A DNA stretch of 64,000 nucleotides from Stenotrophomonas cyclobalanopsidis (GTDB lineage: Bacteria; Pseudomonadota; Gammaproteobacteria; Xanthomonadales; Xanthomonadaceae), in assembly GCF_008710035.1 (NCBI RefSeq), contig NZ_VYKI01000008.1:57396-121395 (forward strand), given 5' to 3'. Positions 42,315 to 51,276 of the stretch are shown here, in pieces (the stretch's first letter is position 1; every line of letters starts with the position of its first letter). A program made the position numbers and the translations under genes. The notes beneath the pieces were generated by a model, which was not told the origin of the DNA, did not search any database, and saw only the letters and a list, made by a program, of their open reading frames with translations.

Positions 42315-43715
42315 ATGATTTTTGCCCTGGCTTGTATCGGCGCCATGCTGATCATTCTGTTCTTCCGTCGGGCTGTCCTTCTCATGCCCGCATGGATGAT
42401 GTTGACTCCTAAAGCACTTTTGCTTGTGGATATTCCGGGTATTCCTGTCCTTAGCGTTTACCGTTTCCTGATGGCAATAGTTTTGGTCATGTACGGGATA
42501 ACGCTGGCGCTTGCCCGCAGGGGCGCGTTGACGCGAGGTCCTTTCTTCGCAGGCTTGGTGATCTTTTTTGGCACCGCGGGTGTGTCCGTCATCATGAACC
42601 TGGGTAGTGCCACGGCCGGCGTCATGACTTGGATTGCACTACTTCTTGAAGTGGGTGTGCCTGTGATGGCCTTCGCGCACTTTGCCGGTGGCATGCGTCT
42701 TGACGAAGCGAGGGCACTGCTGAGGGTCTACGTAGTCTTCTTCACTCTGCTGGCGATGTACGCAATTGCTGCATATCTGGTGAATTGGAATCCCTACATC
42801 GATTTCATCAACTCAACCACGCAGACCGGACGAGTGATGGCGCGGACATATGCTGACACTCTGCGTGGAATGCGTGCGCAGGGGACGACTTCGCACCCGA
42901 TCACCTACGGTGCACTGGTCGCCATGCTGCTTCTCTGCTACTACGTCGTGAAGTTGTGTGCCCGGATTCGCCCGCGTCAATTGATCGCGCTTGGTCTCTT
43001 CTCAGGGGTAATCGTTACTTCGGTTCTCCTCACTAATTCTCGCAGCCCATTGATACTCTACTTCTTCGCGCTGCTGGTTTTTGGGGTCTCGGTCGGTATC
43101 ATCAAGTCGTTGAAGTATTCACTATTGGGTGCAGTTTTGTTTGTTGCTGCCCTCGCAAGTTCAGATGTTTTCCTGGAGAAGGTTCTCTCCGTGGTCAACA
43201 TTTTCGACTCCTCGATTGGTGTGGAACAAAATGGCTCAGACCTGGCTATGCGCGCCGGACAGTTTGCAGTTTCACTTTCCTATTTCTGGCAGTCGCCACT
43301 ATGGGGGTTGGGCTTGGACGCCACGCGTGAGCTGGTCGCAGGCGGGTCTGCCTCTGATCTCTATGATGCGGAGAGCGTTGTCTTCACCTTGATGATCAAT
43401 CAGGGTGTCTTGGGTTTCGTTGGTTTCATCGTTTTGCTCTGGATGGTGCATCGCGGTGTATGTCGAGTGCTGCCAACACTGAAGGCGAGGCGAATGTTCC
43501 TGGGCCTGGTGCTTGGCTATGCTCTGTTTACGGTCGCAACTGGCGTGATGGATACGCTGCAGATGTTCTTGCTTATGTCCATTTTCGTCGGTGCATATGG
43601 AAGGCTCGTTGCCGTATCGAGCGTCGCGAGACCCGGTCAGCAGAGTGCTTCGTTGCTAGATGAGATTGAGCATGGGTCGCAGTGTGCTGGTGAAGCTAAG
43701 GATGGTAGGAAATGA
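42315..43715 (+). CDS. wzy: Wzy-like polysaccharide polymerase / O-antigen ligase family
   Basis: This 466-residue protein has about ten to twelve membrane helices and a large loop near residues 290-350 that contains the ligase/polymerase-type motif QSPLWGLGLDATREL. It is very diverged, as is usual for Wzy. The context between flippase and transferases makes it the polymerase. Its last 4 bp overlap the following transferase gene. Confidence 0.85.
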   Translation: MIFALACIGAMLIILFFRRAVLLMPAWMMLTPKALLLVDIPGIPVLSVYRFLMAIVLVMYGITLALARRGALTRGPFFAGLVIFFGTAGVSVIMNLGSATAGVMTWIALLLEVGVPVMAFAHFAGGMRLDEARALLRVYVVFFTLLAMYAIAAYLVNWNPYIDFINSTTQTGRVMARTYADTLRGMRAQGTTSHPITYGALVAMLLLCYYVVKLCARIRPRQLIALGLFSGVIVTSVLLTNSRSPLILYFFALLVFGVSVGIIKSLKYSLLGAVLFVAALASSDVFLEKVLSVVNIFDSSIGVEQNGSDLAMRAGQFAVSLSYFWQSPLWGLGLDATRELVAGGSASDLYDAESVVFTLMINQGVLGFVGFIVLLWMVHRGVCRVLPTLKARRMFLGLVLGYALFTVATGVMDTLQMFLLMSIFVGAYGRLVAVSSVARPGQQSASLLDEIEHGSQCAGEAKDGRK

Positions 43716-44860
43716 GTGGTAATGTTCTGAGGATACTGGGGATTCGGGGCATCCCTGCAGCCCATGGTGGCTTTGAGACCTTTGCGGAACAGCTCTCTCT
43801 GTACTTGGTCGCCAAGGGCTGGGAGGTTGTCGTGTACTGCCAAGAGGATGGGGGCGGTGAGGAGTGGCGCGATGAGTGGCGGGGCGTCAAGCGGATCCAT
43901 ATTCCGATAGCAATTGCGGGCCCGGCTGGAACAATTGCATTCGATTGGAAGGCAAATCGGGACGCTGCCAACAGCAAGGATCTATGCCTTACTCTTGGCT
44001 ACAATACCGCAGTGTTCTCTGGCCTCCTTCGGGTGCGGGGCGTGCCGAATGTTATCAACATGGATGGCATTGAATGGGCTCGTGCGAAGTGGGGGCCGGT
44101 AGCGAAGACCTGGTTCTGGCTGAATGAACGCTTCGGTTGCTGGATTGGCGATCATCTTGTCGCCGATCACCCGCGTATCAAGGACCACCTCGCGACAAGA
44201 GTTAGGCGCAGCAAGATTGCCACTATTGCGTATGGTGGGGAGAAAGTTGACTCAGCTGACGCGGCGAAAGTTACCGAATTGGGTCTGGTGCCAAATGAGT
44301 ACTTCACCGTAATCGCGCGGCCAGAACCGGAAAACTCGCTTTTGGAGATTGTCCAGGGTTTCTCAAAGTCCCCGCGACTGCGGAAGCTTGCGGTTCTGGG
44401 AAAGTATGACTCTGAGAATTCCTATCATCGCCAGGTCATGGATTCGGCCAGTGATGATGTGGTTTTCCTTGGTGCTATCTACGACAAGGAGGTTGTACAG
44501 GCGCTTCGGTTCTTCTGCAGTGGATATGTTCATGGCCACCAGGTGGGTGGTACAAACCCATCGTTGGTGGAGGCGCTGGGCGCTTCCAATCCTGTGATCG
44601 CGCATGAGAATTTGTTCAATCGCTGGGTTGCGGGCGATGGGGCTCGGTATTTCGCATGTGCCGACAGCTTTAGTGTTTTGATTGATGAAATCGAGAATGG
44701 TGCGACGGATCTGAAATCGATGTCGGTCGCTTCCGCTCTCCGGCACCAAGAGGCATTCACTTGGGATCGCATTCTTGGCGAGTATGAGAATTTGTTGTCT
44801 GCGTTTGCAGTTGGGCGCAGAGATGGCCTGAGGGCGCTAGCCGAAATGGAGCTCGAATGA
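43712..44860 (+). CDS. GT4 glycosyltransferase with DUF1972 N-terminus (rhamnosyltransferase-like)
   Basis: This 382-residue protein opens with the DUF1972 signature RILGIRGIPAAHGGFETFAE and has VINMDGIEWARAKWG and a C-terminal donor region GYVHGHQVGGTNPSLVEALG. Proteins of this group include rhamnosyl- and galactosyltransferases of capsule and O-antigen loci. The ATG overlaps the wzy stop, and its own stop overlaps the next gene (ATGA), so the three genes are translationally coupled. Confidence 0.9.
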   Translation: MSGNVLRILGIRGIPAAHGGFETFAEQLSLYLVAKGWEVVVYCQEDGGGEEWRDEWRGVKRIHIPIAIAGPAGTIAFDWKANRDAANSKDLCLTLGYNTAVFSGLLRVRGVPNVINMDGIEWARAKWGPVAKTWFWLNERFGCWIGDHLVADHPRIKDHLATRVRRSKIATIAYGGEKVDSADAAKVTELGLVPNEYFTVIARPEPENSLLEIVQGFSKSPRLRKLAVLGKYDSENSYHRQVMDSASDDVVFLGAIYDKEVVQALRFFCSGYVHGHQVGGTNPSLVEALGASNPVIAHENLFNRWVAGDGARYFACADSFSVLIDEIENGATDLKSMSVASALRHQEAFTWDRILGEYENLLSAFAVGRRDGLRALAEMELE

Positions 44861-45690
44861 GTACTCCTTCCGGTACTGATCGTTCGTTGCTGATTGTTGT
44901 GGTGCTTTATGGAACTGCCCCTGCCGACTCGCTGACTCTCAAGACGCTTCTTGTAGCCTCTGCGTCTGATCACGGGTTTGTGGGTGAGATCGTGGTTTGG
45001 GACAATAGCCCAAAATCGTTTGGCGAGAATTCACTGGAAGGGATGAAGTTCTCTGGATTCAAGGTGAGTTACATTGAGTCCCCTGATAATCCTTCCCTTG
45101 CCTGGGTTTACAATGAAGTTTCCGAAGGAATAGAAGCGGGAAGCTACATCATCCTGGATCAGGATTCTGAATTGCCGGCCGATTACTTTCTTGAGTTGCA
45201 GAACCATCTTGAGGCTAATTCGTCAGTCGATCTCTTCCTGCCGCTTGTGTACTCTGGCGATAGGTGTGTCAGTCCTGGAAAGCTTTTTTACTTCAAGGGG
45301 CGGCATGTATCGTCGCCTGAACTTGGCGTTCGAGCCTCCCGGAATGTGCTCGCGATTACCAGTGGTATGGTGATTCGGGCCCGATATCTCCGGTCGCGCA
45401 GATTTGACGAGCGTTTGAGCCTTTATGGTATCGATACCAAGTTCATGTTGGATTATGCGGAAAGTGGGAAGCTCCTGGTTGTTATGCCCATCAAGCTCGA
45501 GCACAATACCGCGCTGTGGTCTGATATAAGTGCAGATCAGATGCTTCGTCGTGTGCAGGCGTTGGTTGGCTCTTGGCCTGTTGTTTTTGAGAAGAGGAGC
45601 CTGGCAAGGCTTTTAGCGCGCTGTTATGGTCGCTTGATGTTGCTTAGGCTCGCGATTCGGTATCGAGATTCAAGATTCCTGTTTGCATAA
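44857..45690 (+). CDS. GT2-family glycosyltransferase
   Basis: This 277-residue GT-A transferase has VVVLYGTAPADSL at the N-terminus, WDNSP, NPSLAWVYNEV and the metal/donor motif ILDQDSELP (DxD). It is similar to the RfbF/WbbL rhamnosyltransferase type by style. It starts within the stop of the preceding transferase gene. It is the third and last sugar transferase of the operon after the initiating enzyme. Confidence 0.88.
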   Translation: MSTPSGTDRSLLIVVVLYGTAPADSLTLKTLLVASASDHGFVGEIVVWDNSPKSFGENSLEGMKFSGFKVSYIESPDNPSLAWVYNEVSEGIEAGSYIILDQDSELPADYFLELQNHLEANSSVDLFLPLVYSGDRCVSPGKLFYFKGRHVSSPELGVRASRNVLAITSGMVIRARYLRSRRFDERLSLYGIDTKFMLDYAESGKLLVVMPIKLEHNTALWSDISADQMLRRVQALVGSWPVVFEKRSLARLLARCYGRLMLLRLAIRYRDSRFLFA

Positions 45691-45716
45691 TTTTGCGTGG
45701 CTCTGGAGCATTCTGT

Positions 45717-46403
45717 ATGACAATACTCAGTCGTCTTGGTTCGCTCTTTTCGTTGCGCGTAGCATTGGATGAGGGAGTTCCAGCGTCCTACAAACTCCGT
45801 CTTTCCTTGGAGTATGGCATTTGTCTGATAAGGGGGGCGCTGACGCTTGGGGTCCGTCAGTCAGTACTTTCGCCGCTATTTCGTGGCAGGGGCGTTGTGG
45901 TCCGATGTGCATCGCGCATCAAGGTAGGGAAAGGTGTGCGCCTTGGCGATTTCGTGGTTCTTGATGGATTGAGCGCGCAGGGCATCGTTCTTCAAGATGG
46001 CGTCAAGATAGGTGAATTTGGTCGACTGATCTGCTCCGGGAGCCTGAAGAATCTAGGCCATGGGATCACTGTCGGCCAACGCGTAGGCATCGGAGAGTTT
46101 TGCCGAATTGGCGGGTCCGGTGGCGTGTCGATAGGCGACGACACAATCATTGGACAATATCTCAGCGTTCATCCGGAGAATCATGAGTTCGCTGACAAGC
46201 AGCGATTGATCCGTGAACAGGGGACGGTTCGAGCGCCTGTGATAGTTGGCGCGAATTGCTGGATCGGAGCGAAGGTTACGCTGCTTGCTGGAAGTGAGAT
46301 TGGTCACTCTAGCGTGGTTGCTGCGGGAAGCGTGGTAAATGCCAAGTTTCCACCCTATTCTGTAATTGGCGGTGTTCCGGCCCGTCTTCTCAAGAGTTAT
46401 TGA
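45717..46403 (+). CDS. left-handed beta-helix acyltransferase (hexapeptide repeat)
   Basis: This 228-residue protein has a C-terminal hexapeptide-repeat helix (about 70-225), including IGEFCRIGGSGGVSIGDDTIIGQ, the catalytic-type HPENHEF loop, ANCWIGAKVTLLAGSEIGHSS and GVPARLL. It probably O-acetylates a sugar of the repeat unit. The ATG at 45717 is chosen; a TTG at 45693 would add eight residues. It is the last gene of the plus-strand arm, just before the terminator. Confidence 0.87.
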   Translation: MTILSRLGSLFSLRVALDEGVPASYKLRLSLEYGICLIRGALTLGVRQSVLSPLFRGRGVVVRCASRIKVGKGVRLGDFVVLDGLSAQGIVLQDGVKIGEFGRLICSGSLKNLGHGITVGQRVGIGEFCRIGGSGGVSIGDDTIIGQYLSVHPENHEFADKQRLIREQGTVRAPVIVGANCWIGAKVTLLAGSEIGHSSVVAAGSVVNAKFPPYSVIGGVPARLLKSY

Positions 46404-46405
46404 AT

Positions 46406-46441
46406 AATATGGCCGCCCGCTTTCCATCGGGCGGCCATATT
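46406..46441. terminator. bidirectional rho-independent terminator
   Basis: There is a perfect 14-bp stem (AATATGGCCGCCCG and its complement) with the 8-base loop CTTTCCAT. A-rich and T-rich ends on both sides let it work in both directions. It sits exactly between the convergent acyltransferase and yjbH-like genes. Confidence 0.92.
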
Positions 46442-46452
46442 TGATCAGGGGT

Positions 46453-48630
46453 TCAGTCGGCGATGCCCTGGATGTTTTCGTAGAAGAACCGTTCGTCTCG
46501 CTCGCTTGTGAGGTTATAGAGTGGGTATTTTCGGCCCAGCATGGCTCCGCCATCGCGGATCAACGGATTCCATGTAAGTGTGGCTCTAGCGGGTGTCGAG
46601 CGAGGGAGGAGGGTGTCAAACGGGATACTGAAGTAGATGCCCTTGTCGAAACTTCCCTCGCCAAACTCTGCCGAACTGACGTTGGTCTTGGTGGCATAGG
46701 CCCCCATCGTCACACCATTTCGGAATATACGTGCCACATTGGCGGTGGCACCATAGTCGCCGGCGAGATATCGCCCTGCGGTAAGTGACGCGATTACTCG
46801 TTGCTGGCTCCCGAATACATAGTAGAGCGTGGCGTGTCCCGTGACAGTCGAGTAGTCGCGCAGTCCGAAGTGCTGATTGAAGTCACGCTGCTTCACCCAG
46901 TTGATGTTGGCGCTGACAGCCCATGGCTGTGCCATAGGGCGGTACAGGATCTCGCCGCCAGCGCCCGCGTACATCCATTCCAGGTAGCCCGCATATGCGA
47001 TGGCATACACGTCAGGAGAGAGTCTGCGCGAAATGTTCATCTGCAGATTGGGAAGCGTGAAGTCGGACGTGCGCGTGTACTTGCGCACGTCACTTCTGAC
47101 GCGTGGGAGATTGCTAGGCGCGTCGTACTTGAACTTGTCGTAGTTGTTCAGAAGATTCTGGCTGGCGCTGCCGGTCAGCCATACGTTCGTGCTGAAGAAA
47201 TAGCTTGCACTGTAGTTGGCCGCAACTTGGTAGAGGATGAAGCCGTCGGGCCCGCCGAGGTTCTGGCGATAGCCAAAGCTGAAGCCTCCACCAAATGGCG
47301 AACGCTTTGCGCGGAATAGTTCGTGTCCTACATTCGACCCTGCTGCGACCAGGTCAGTACTGCGTTTGAGTGTATCTTCGTCCGCAGTCCCATTTACGTA
47401 CCCCTCGAATGTCTCGCGTCGGATTGACATGTCCGCAATTGGCATTCCCAGGCGCTCGCTGCGCAGTGTGTACCAGTCGTAGTCGCTACCCGTGTGGGTG
47501 GACAGGATGCGAGAAGCGCGGCCCAATCCCTTCGCTTGATTGAAGTATTTATTCTGCACGCCGGTCAGAATTATCTCCCCGTCTTGAGCTGATGCGCTCT
47601 GCAGGTTGAAGCCAGCGTTCGTCCTCAGCTCGGATGCAATTGCTTCCCAGTCTCGGTCGTCCGAACTTTTCGATCCACTTGAGCTGCTATTGCTGTCTGC
47701 ACTCCGGGCTCCGTTGCCTACAGGCAGCGGTGGCGGGTCAAATGGCTTTGGCGTTGGGCTCGAGCCGCCCGGATTTCCGCGCAGGGTGAGAGAAAACATG
47801 GCAGCCTCTCCGCGTTCCCAAGCGGCGGTCAGTTCGACTGATTTGCTTGGGCGATACACGAGGCCTACATTGATAGGCGAGGACTGCTTGAGGTTGGCGC
47901 CACGCGGCTCTCTGCGGTAATCGTTGCCGTCATACTCGACTTTGACGATGAAGTGGTCCATCGGAGTCTGATAGGAGATGCCGCCAAAGAGTCCAACTGG
48001 GCCCCTGAACATTGCGCTAGCGCCAAACTTGCCGGCATTGACAATCGCACTGGTCGGCATCGGTCGCTCTTTGAAGCGATCATCAATCGCGCCAAGAGGG
48101 TTGGAGAAGTCTCCTCGGTTGCCAATATAGCCGGTTGCCATTCCGAGTGATGCATCGAAGGGGCCGTGCCGTTTACTGGCAACTAGATACTCGCTTGAGA
48201 ATAGGCCAGTTCCGCCCACGTCGCGAACACCGAACGAGACTTCGGGCATCCATCTTGATTCCTCAAGCAAGCGGATCTTGAAATCGATTGATTTATCTTT
48301 GTAGTTTTGGTCGCCGCTGACGGATGGGACGCCGTAGCGGAGGTTCGCTACGTTGATGTAACGAAATGAACCCTCCAGCCATGGCAGGGGCTGCATTGTC
48401 AAGTTGTAGCGGCTGTAGGGTGAGTTGTGGGAAGCGGTGATCGCTATATCGCCATCGTCAGCCATGCGTGCGGTTGGCGTCTGCAACAGACCAACGCCTC
48501 CCCACTCACCTGATGTTGGTGGAGGTGCTTCTTGAGCATGAAGGGCTGCCGAAACTGACAACGCGAGAATCGACAAGGCCAGCGAAGTGCGCGCCCTTTG
48601 TACCGTCCTGTACTGAATGCTTTGAATCAC
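46453..48630 (-). CDS. YjbH/GfcD-family outer-membrane beta-barrel protein
   Basis: This 725-residue protein has a signal peptide (about 1-32, cut after LHA) and the YjbH opening GEWGGVGLLQTPTARMADDG, followed by the run of alternating strands (FRYINVANLRYG, FSLTLRGNPGG near the centre). A low-complexity Ser/Gly/Asp stretch lies near residues 305-330. YjbH/GfcD proteins assist secretion of group 4 capsule-like polymers in the outer membrane. Its start overlaps the yjbG-like stop by 4 bp. Confidence 0.92.
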   Translation of the reverse strand: MIQSIQYRTVQRARTSLALSILALSVSAALHAQEAPPPTSGEWGGVGLLQTPTARMADDGDIAITASHNSPYSRYNLTMQPLPWLEGSFRYINVANLRYGVPSVSGDQNYKDKSIDFKIRLLEESRWMPEVSFGVRDVGGTGLFSSEYLVASKRHGPFDASLGMATGYIGNRGDFSNPLGAIDDRFKERPMPTSAIVNAGKFGASAMFRGPVGLFGGISYQTPMDHFIVKVEYDGNDYRREPRGANLKQSSPINVGLVYRPSKSVELTAAWERGEAAMFSLTLRGNPGGSSPTPKPFDPPPLPVGNGARSADSNSSSSGSKSSDDRDWEAIASELRTNAGFNLQSASAQDGEIILTGVQNKYFNQAKGLGRASRILSTHTGSDYDWYTLRSERLGMPIADMSIRRETFEGYVNGTADEDTLKRSTDLVAAGSNVGHELFRAKRSPFGGGFSFGYRQNLGGPDGFILYQVAANYSASYFFSTNVWLTGSASQNLLNNYDKFKYDAPSNLPRVRSDVRKYTRTSDFTLPNLQMNISRRLSPDVYAIAYAGYLEWMYAGAGGEILYRPMAQPWAVSANINWVKQRDFNQHFGLRDYSTVTGHATLYYVFGSQQRVIASLTAGRYLAGDYGATANVARIFRNGVTMGAYATKTNVSSAEFGEGSFDKGIYFSIPFDTLLPRSTPARATLTWNPLIRDGGAMLGRKYPLYNLTSERDERFFYENIQGIAD

Positions 48631-49388
48631 GGATTGGCCGCTTGGGTTGCGATGAGTGCAGCAAGATCTGCGTTGAAGTCGGCGTCTACCGTCTGAAGAT
48701 ACTTCTTCGCCAGTGGCACAAGAATCACGCCGCCAGGCGAAACCGGCTGCGGGTCCGCGCGATTCCAGGCTCCGGCGCCCAACGTCTGCACGGTGCTGTC
48801 GACCTGGATGACGATGATGCTGTCGGGGTCTGCAAATTTCGTGGCTGCGCAGTCCTTGGTGTAGTCAAGTGCACTACGCAAGGGGTGGTGGGGTAGGGTG
48901 CAGTTCTCGGCTACAGCGCCTACAACTTGGATCGTGGTTGGACGCTCCAAGAATCGCACTGCATCGCCCGCTTGGATCCGCGGGTCCAACTTTGGTTGCA
49001 GTTGCATGAGGCGTGGATATGGCAGGATTCGCACACGCCCCGTGACGGGCATGCTGTCAACCCATAGCCTCAAGCGCCCCGACAGCTCGCGAAGCAAGTC
49101 GTTGTCGAGACTGTTCAATGCCTGGAGGTCGTGCACCACGCCTGCCTTCAGGCGTATCTGCTCAAGTTCAGCCTTTCGGCGGGTGAAAAATGTCGCAGGC
49201 AAGAATGCGCTGGAGGTTGGTTTGGCCTCAAGCAGCGCTATAGCCAAGCGGTCGTCATTCTCATCTCCATGGAGACCTGGATTCTGCACCGGACCGCTGA
49301 TCCTCACTAAATCAGCAGCAAGGCAGTTAGCCGGCAGCAGGGCGGTCCCCAAAAGCAGGGCCGCAATCATCAGTAGACTTCTACGCAT
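48627..49388 (-). CDS. YjbG/GfcC-family polysaccharide protein
   Basis: This 253-residue periplasmic protein has a signal peptide (about 1-24, cut after CLA). The body has VRISGPVQNPGLH, a region with DNDLLRELSGRLRLWVDSMPVTGRV in part, and FLERPTTIQVVGAV, as in GfcC, whose SLBB-like beta-grasp domains resemble Wza. It is coupled to the YjbH gene (4-bp overlap) and follows the YjbF gene by 3 bp. Confidence 0.9.
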   Translation of the reverse strand: MRRSLLMIAALLLGTALLPANCLAADLVRISGPVQNPGLHGDENDDRLAIALLEAKPTSSAFLPATFFTRRKAELEQIRLKAGVVHDLQALNSLDNDLLRELSGRLRLWVDSMPVTGRVRILPYPRLMQLQPKLDPRIQAGDAVRFLERPTTIQVVGAVAENCTLPHHPLRSALDYTKDCAATKFADPDSIIVIQVDSTVQTLGAGAWNRADPQPVSPGGVILVPLAKKYLQTVDADFNADLAALIATQAANP

Positions 49389-49391
49389 GGA

Positions 49392-50090
49392 TCAGCGCCT
49401 CTCGGGTCGATAAGGCTTCAAGTGGACCAGGTCGACGGGATAGCCAGGTGCCAGATACTGCCGACTCTTCCAGATGAAGCCATCGTTGGGGTCAACCCAG
49501 TAGCTGTTGGTTGCGTTCATGTCGCCCCCGATCATCTTCTCGTCGAACCGAAGCAGTGTTCTAGTCGTCCCAAGAATGTTGACGGTGTCTTCGCCCTTTG
49601 AATGGACTGTCCCTGCAACTTCGACACCCATTGCAAATGAACTAGTTCGATCGAAGCGGCGCAGCACTTTGCTGCCATCCTGGGCTCTGCGCAGGTCCGA
49701 GAAGATGCTGTCGTCGGCTATTGACACCGAGTACTGTGCATCCTGTTTATAGACGGATAGCACAAGGCCTGTGCTGGACAAGTTGAATACGGCATCCCTG
49801 CCCGCAATCCAGGCCTGCTGCCCGTCGTCCAAATAGCCAAGCACGATGAGGCCGCGGATGTCCGGTGTCGTCAGGTCTGCTTGCGGGTAGGGTGTCGTGA
49901 GTACTTTCTGGGCTGAGTAGGTTGCCTTCGGGCGCACCAGTTGCCGGATGCTGTCGGCAGTGGCGCGGCTGGCGGTCGTGCAGCCGGTGAGTAGAAGTGC
50001 CAGCACCACTGGCGCGGCGAGAGCCGCGCGCGCCAGACTTCCGTTCCTTGGCTGGTGGCCGTGGGTGGTCACCTGATTCTTCCGTGGCAT
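49392..50090 (-). CDS. YjbF/GfcB-family lipoprotein
   Basis: This 232-residue lipoprotein has a long basic N-region and the lipobox LLTGC (Cys at about 37). The mature part contains RGLIVLGYLDDGQQAWIAGRD and NSYWVDPNDGFIWKSRQYLAPG, as in the outer-membrane lipoproteins of the gfc/yjb cluster. It is 1 bp from the wza stop, so the two are almost certainly co-transcribed. Confidence 0.9.
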   Translation of the reverse strand: MPRKNQVTTHGHQPRNGSLARAALAAPVVLALLLTGCTTASRATADSIRQLVRPKATYSAQKVLTTPYPQADLTTPDIRGLIVLGYLDDGQQAWIAGRDAVFNLSSTGLVLSVYKQDAQYSVSIADDSIFSDLRRAQDGSKVLRRFDRTSSFAMGVEVAGTVHSKGEDTVNILGTTRTLLRFDEKMIGGDMNATNSYWVDPNDGFIWKSRQYLAPGYPVDLVHLKPYRPERR

Positions 50091-50091
50091 A

Positions 50092-51225
50092 TCAATTGCT
50101 CAGATCATTTCGTGCGCTAGCCGCATTGGTCAGAATTGAGGTGAACGGAATGAGCTGATTCACGAAGCGGCTCCATCGCGTCACGCCGGCTGCGCCGACA
50201 AAGACCACATCTCCCGGCACCAGGCGAAACTGACTGCCCACTGCAAATGCGGCGGGTGAGCGGGCATCTAGCTGGTAGATGACCGACGGCTGCGCAAGCA
50301 GATCGCTTGAGCCGCGAATCACGTAGACGGCCTTTCCGCTGGCAGTAGTTTGACTGAGGCCGCGGGCGCGACCAATGGCCTGGTTAAGAGTTACGTCTCC
50401 CGTGCGGAAGCTGAAGGCGCCTGGTTGAGCGACCTCGCCTACTACGAAGATTTCTTTGCGATCCAGGAAGGGAACGTAAATGGAATCTCCGTCCTTCAGG
50501 TATATCTGGCGGCCGCCGTAGCGCGCTGCAAGCGCCTCAAGGTCGATTGTGTAACTGGTGCCATCGCGACTCAGCTGCACTCCCGACAGGTCAGCGCCCG
50601 CCGAGCTGAGGCCTGCCTGGCTAATTGCATCTGCCAACGTCAGTGGGGAGGTGCCCAGAGTAACCGGGGTGGATTGCTGTGCGGCGCCGGTTACCCACAC
50701 GCGCTTGCTCGCGTAAGTAAGGACGGAAACATCCACCTGGGGCGATTCGATGTACTTGGCCAGACGGCGGGCGACTTCTTCGCGAATCTGGCTGGGTGTC
50801 TTGCCATCGGCTTCAACGACGCCGATGTAGGGGTAAAAAAATGTGCCGTCGCTTTGAACGACGCGACCGGCCAGATTGGGGGTCTGCTGAGGTCCGGCGG
50901 GCACCGTCAGTTCCGGATGATCCCATACGGTGACGTACAGCGAATCGCCTACGCCGATGCGGTACTGCCCAGGCGAGTAATTCAGCAGCGTTTCGGGGAG
51001 CGAAAGTGCACTTTCGGACGCAACATCCATTGCTATCAGTTTTGCAGTGATCGGAATCAGCTGCAGTTGACCGTCGTCGCTGCTCTGGGATCTTGTGAGC
51101 TCCGTGCTGCGCAGGTGTTGCCCGGGAGCCCAGATGCAGCCTGGCAAGACGGATGCCACCAGTAGGGCGGTGGCGAGTCGAAGGTGCTTGTTGGTCATGG
51201 CCATATCGATAGAAATTCGGGGCAT
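50092..51225 (-). CDS. wza: Wza-type outer-membrane polysaccharide export lipoprotein
   Basis: This 377-residue protein has a lipobox (LPGC), the Poly_export domain (YRIGVGDSLYVTVWDHPEL) and two SLBB domains (WVTGAAQQSTPV; FVVGEVAQPGAFSF), and a C-terminal amphipathic part that would form the pore through the outer membrane. The ATG at 51225 is favoured because GAGGG, the 3' arm of an upstream hairpin, lies six bases before it; 51204 and 51198 are alternatives without a ribosome site. It is the export partner of the Wzc-like kinase. Confidence 0.92.
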   Translation of the reverse strand: MPRISIDMAMTNKHLRLATALLVASVLPGCIWAPGQHLRSTELTRSQSSDDGQLQLIPITAKLIAMDVASESALSLPETLLNYSPGQYRIGVGDSLYVTVWDHPELTVPAGPQQTPNLAGRVVQSDGTFFYPYIGVVEADGKTPSQIREEVARRLAKYIESPQVDVSVLTYASKRVWVTGAAQQSTPVTLGTSPLTLADAISQAGLSSAGADLSGVQLSRDGTSYTIDLEALAARYGGRQIYLKDGDSIYVPFLDRKEIFVVGEVAQPGAFSFRTGDVTLNQAIGRARGLSQTTASGKAVYVIRGSSDLLAQPSVIYQLDARSPAAFAVGSQFRLVPGDVVFVGAAGVTRWSRFVNQLIPFTSILTNAASARNDLSN

Positions 51226-51255
51226 AAAAAACCCTCGCCGTGTTACGACGAGGGC
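51226..51255 (-). terminator. terminator/attenuator between the Gly/Thr protein and wza
   Basis: On the minus strand CCCTCG pairs with CGAGGG around a CGT-GTT-ACG inner hairpin, with one C-A mismatch between them, followed by six T residues. The next base begins the wza ATG. It should end most transcripts after the small upstream gene and set a lower level of wza. Confidence 0.75.
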
Positions 51256-51276
51256 TTGGGACTTGCTGTCACTGGC

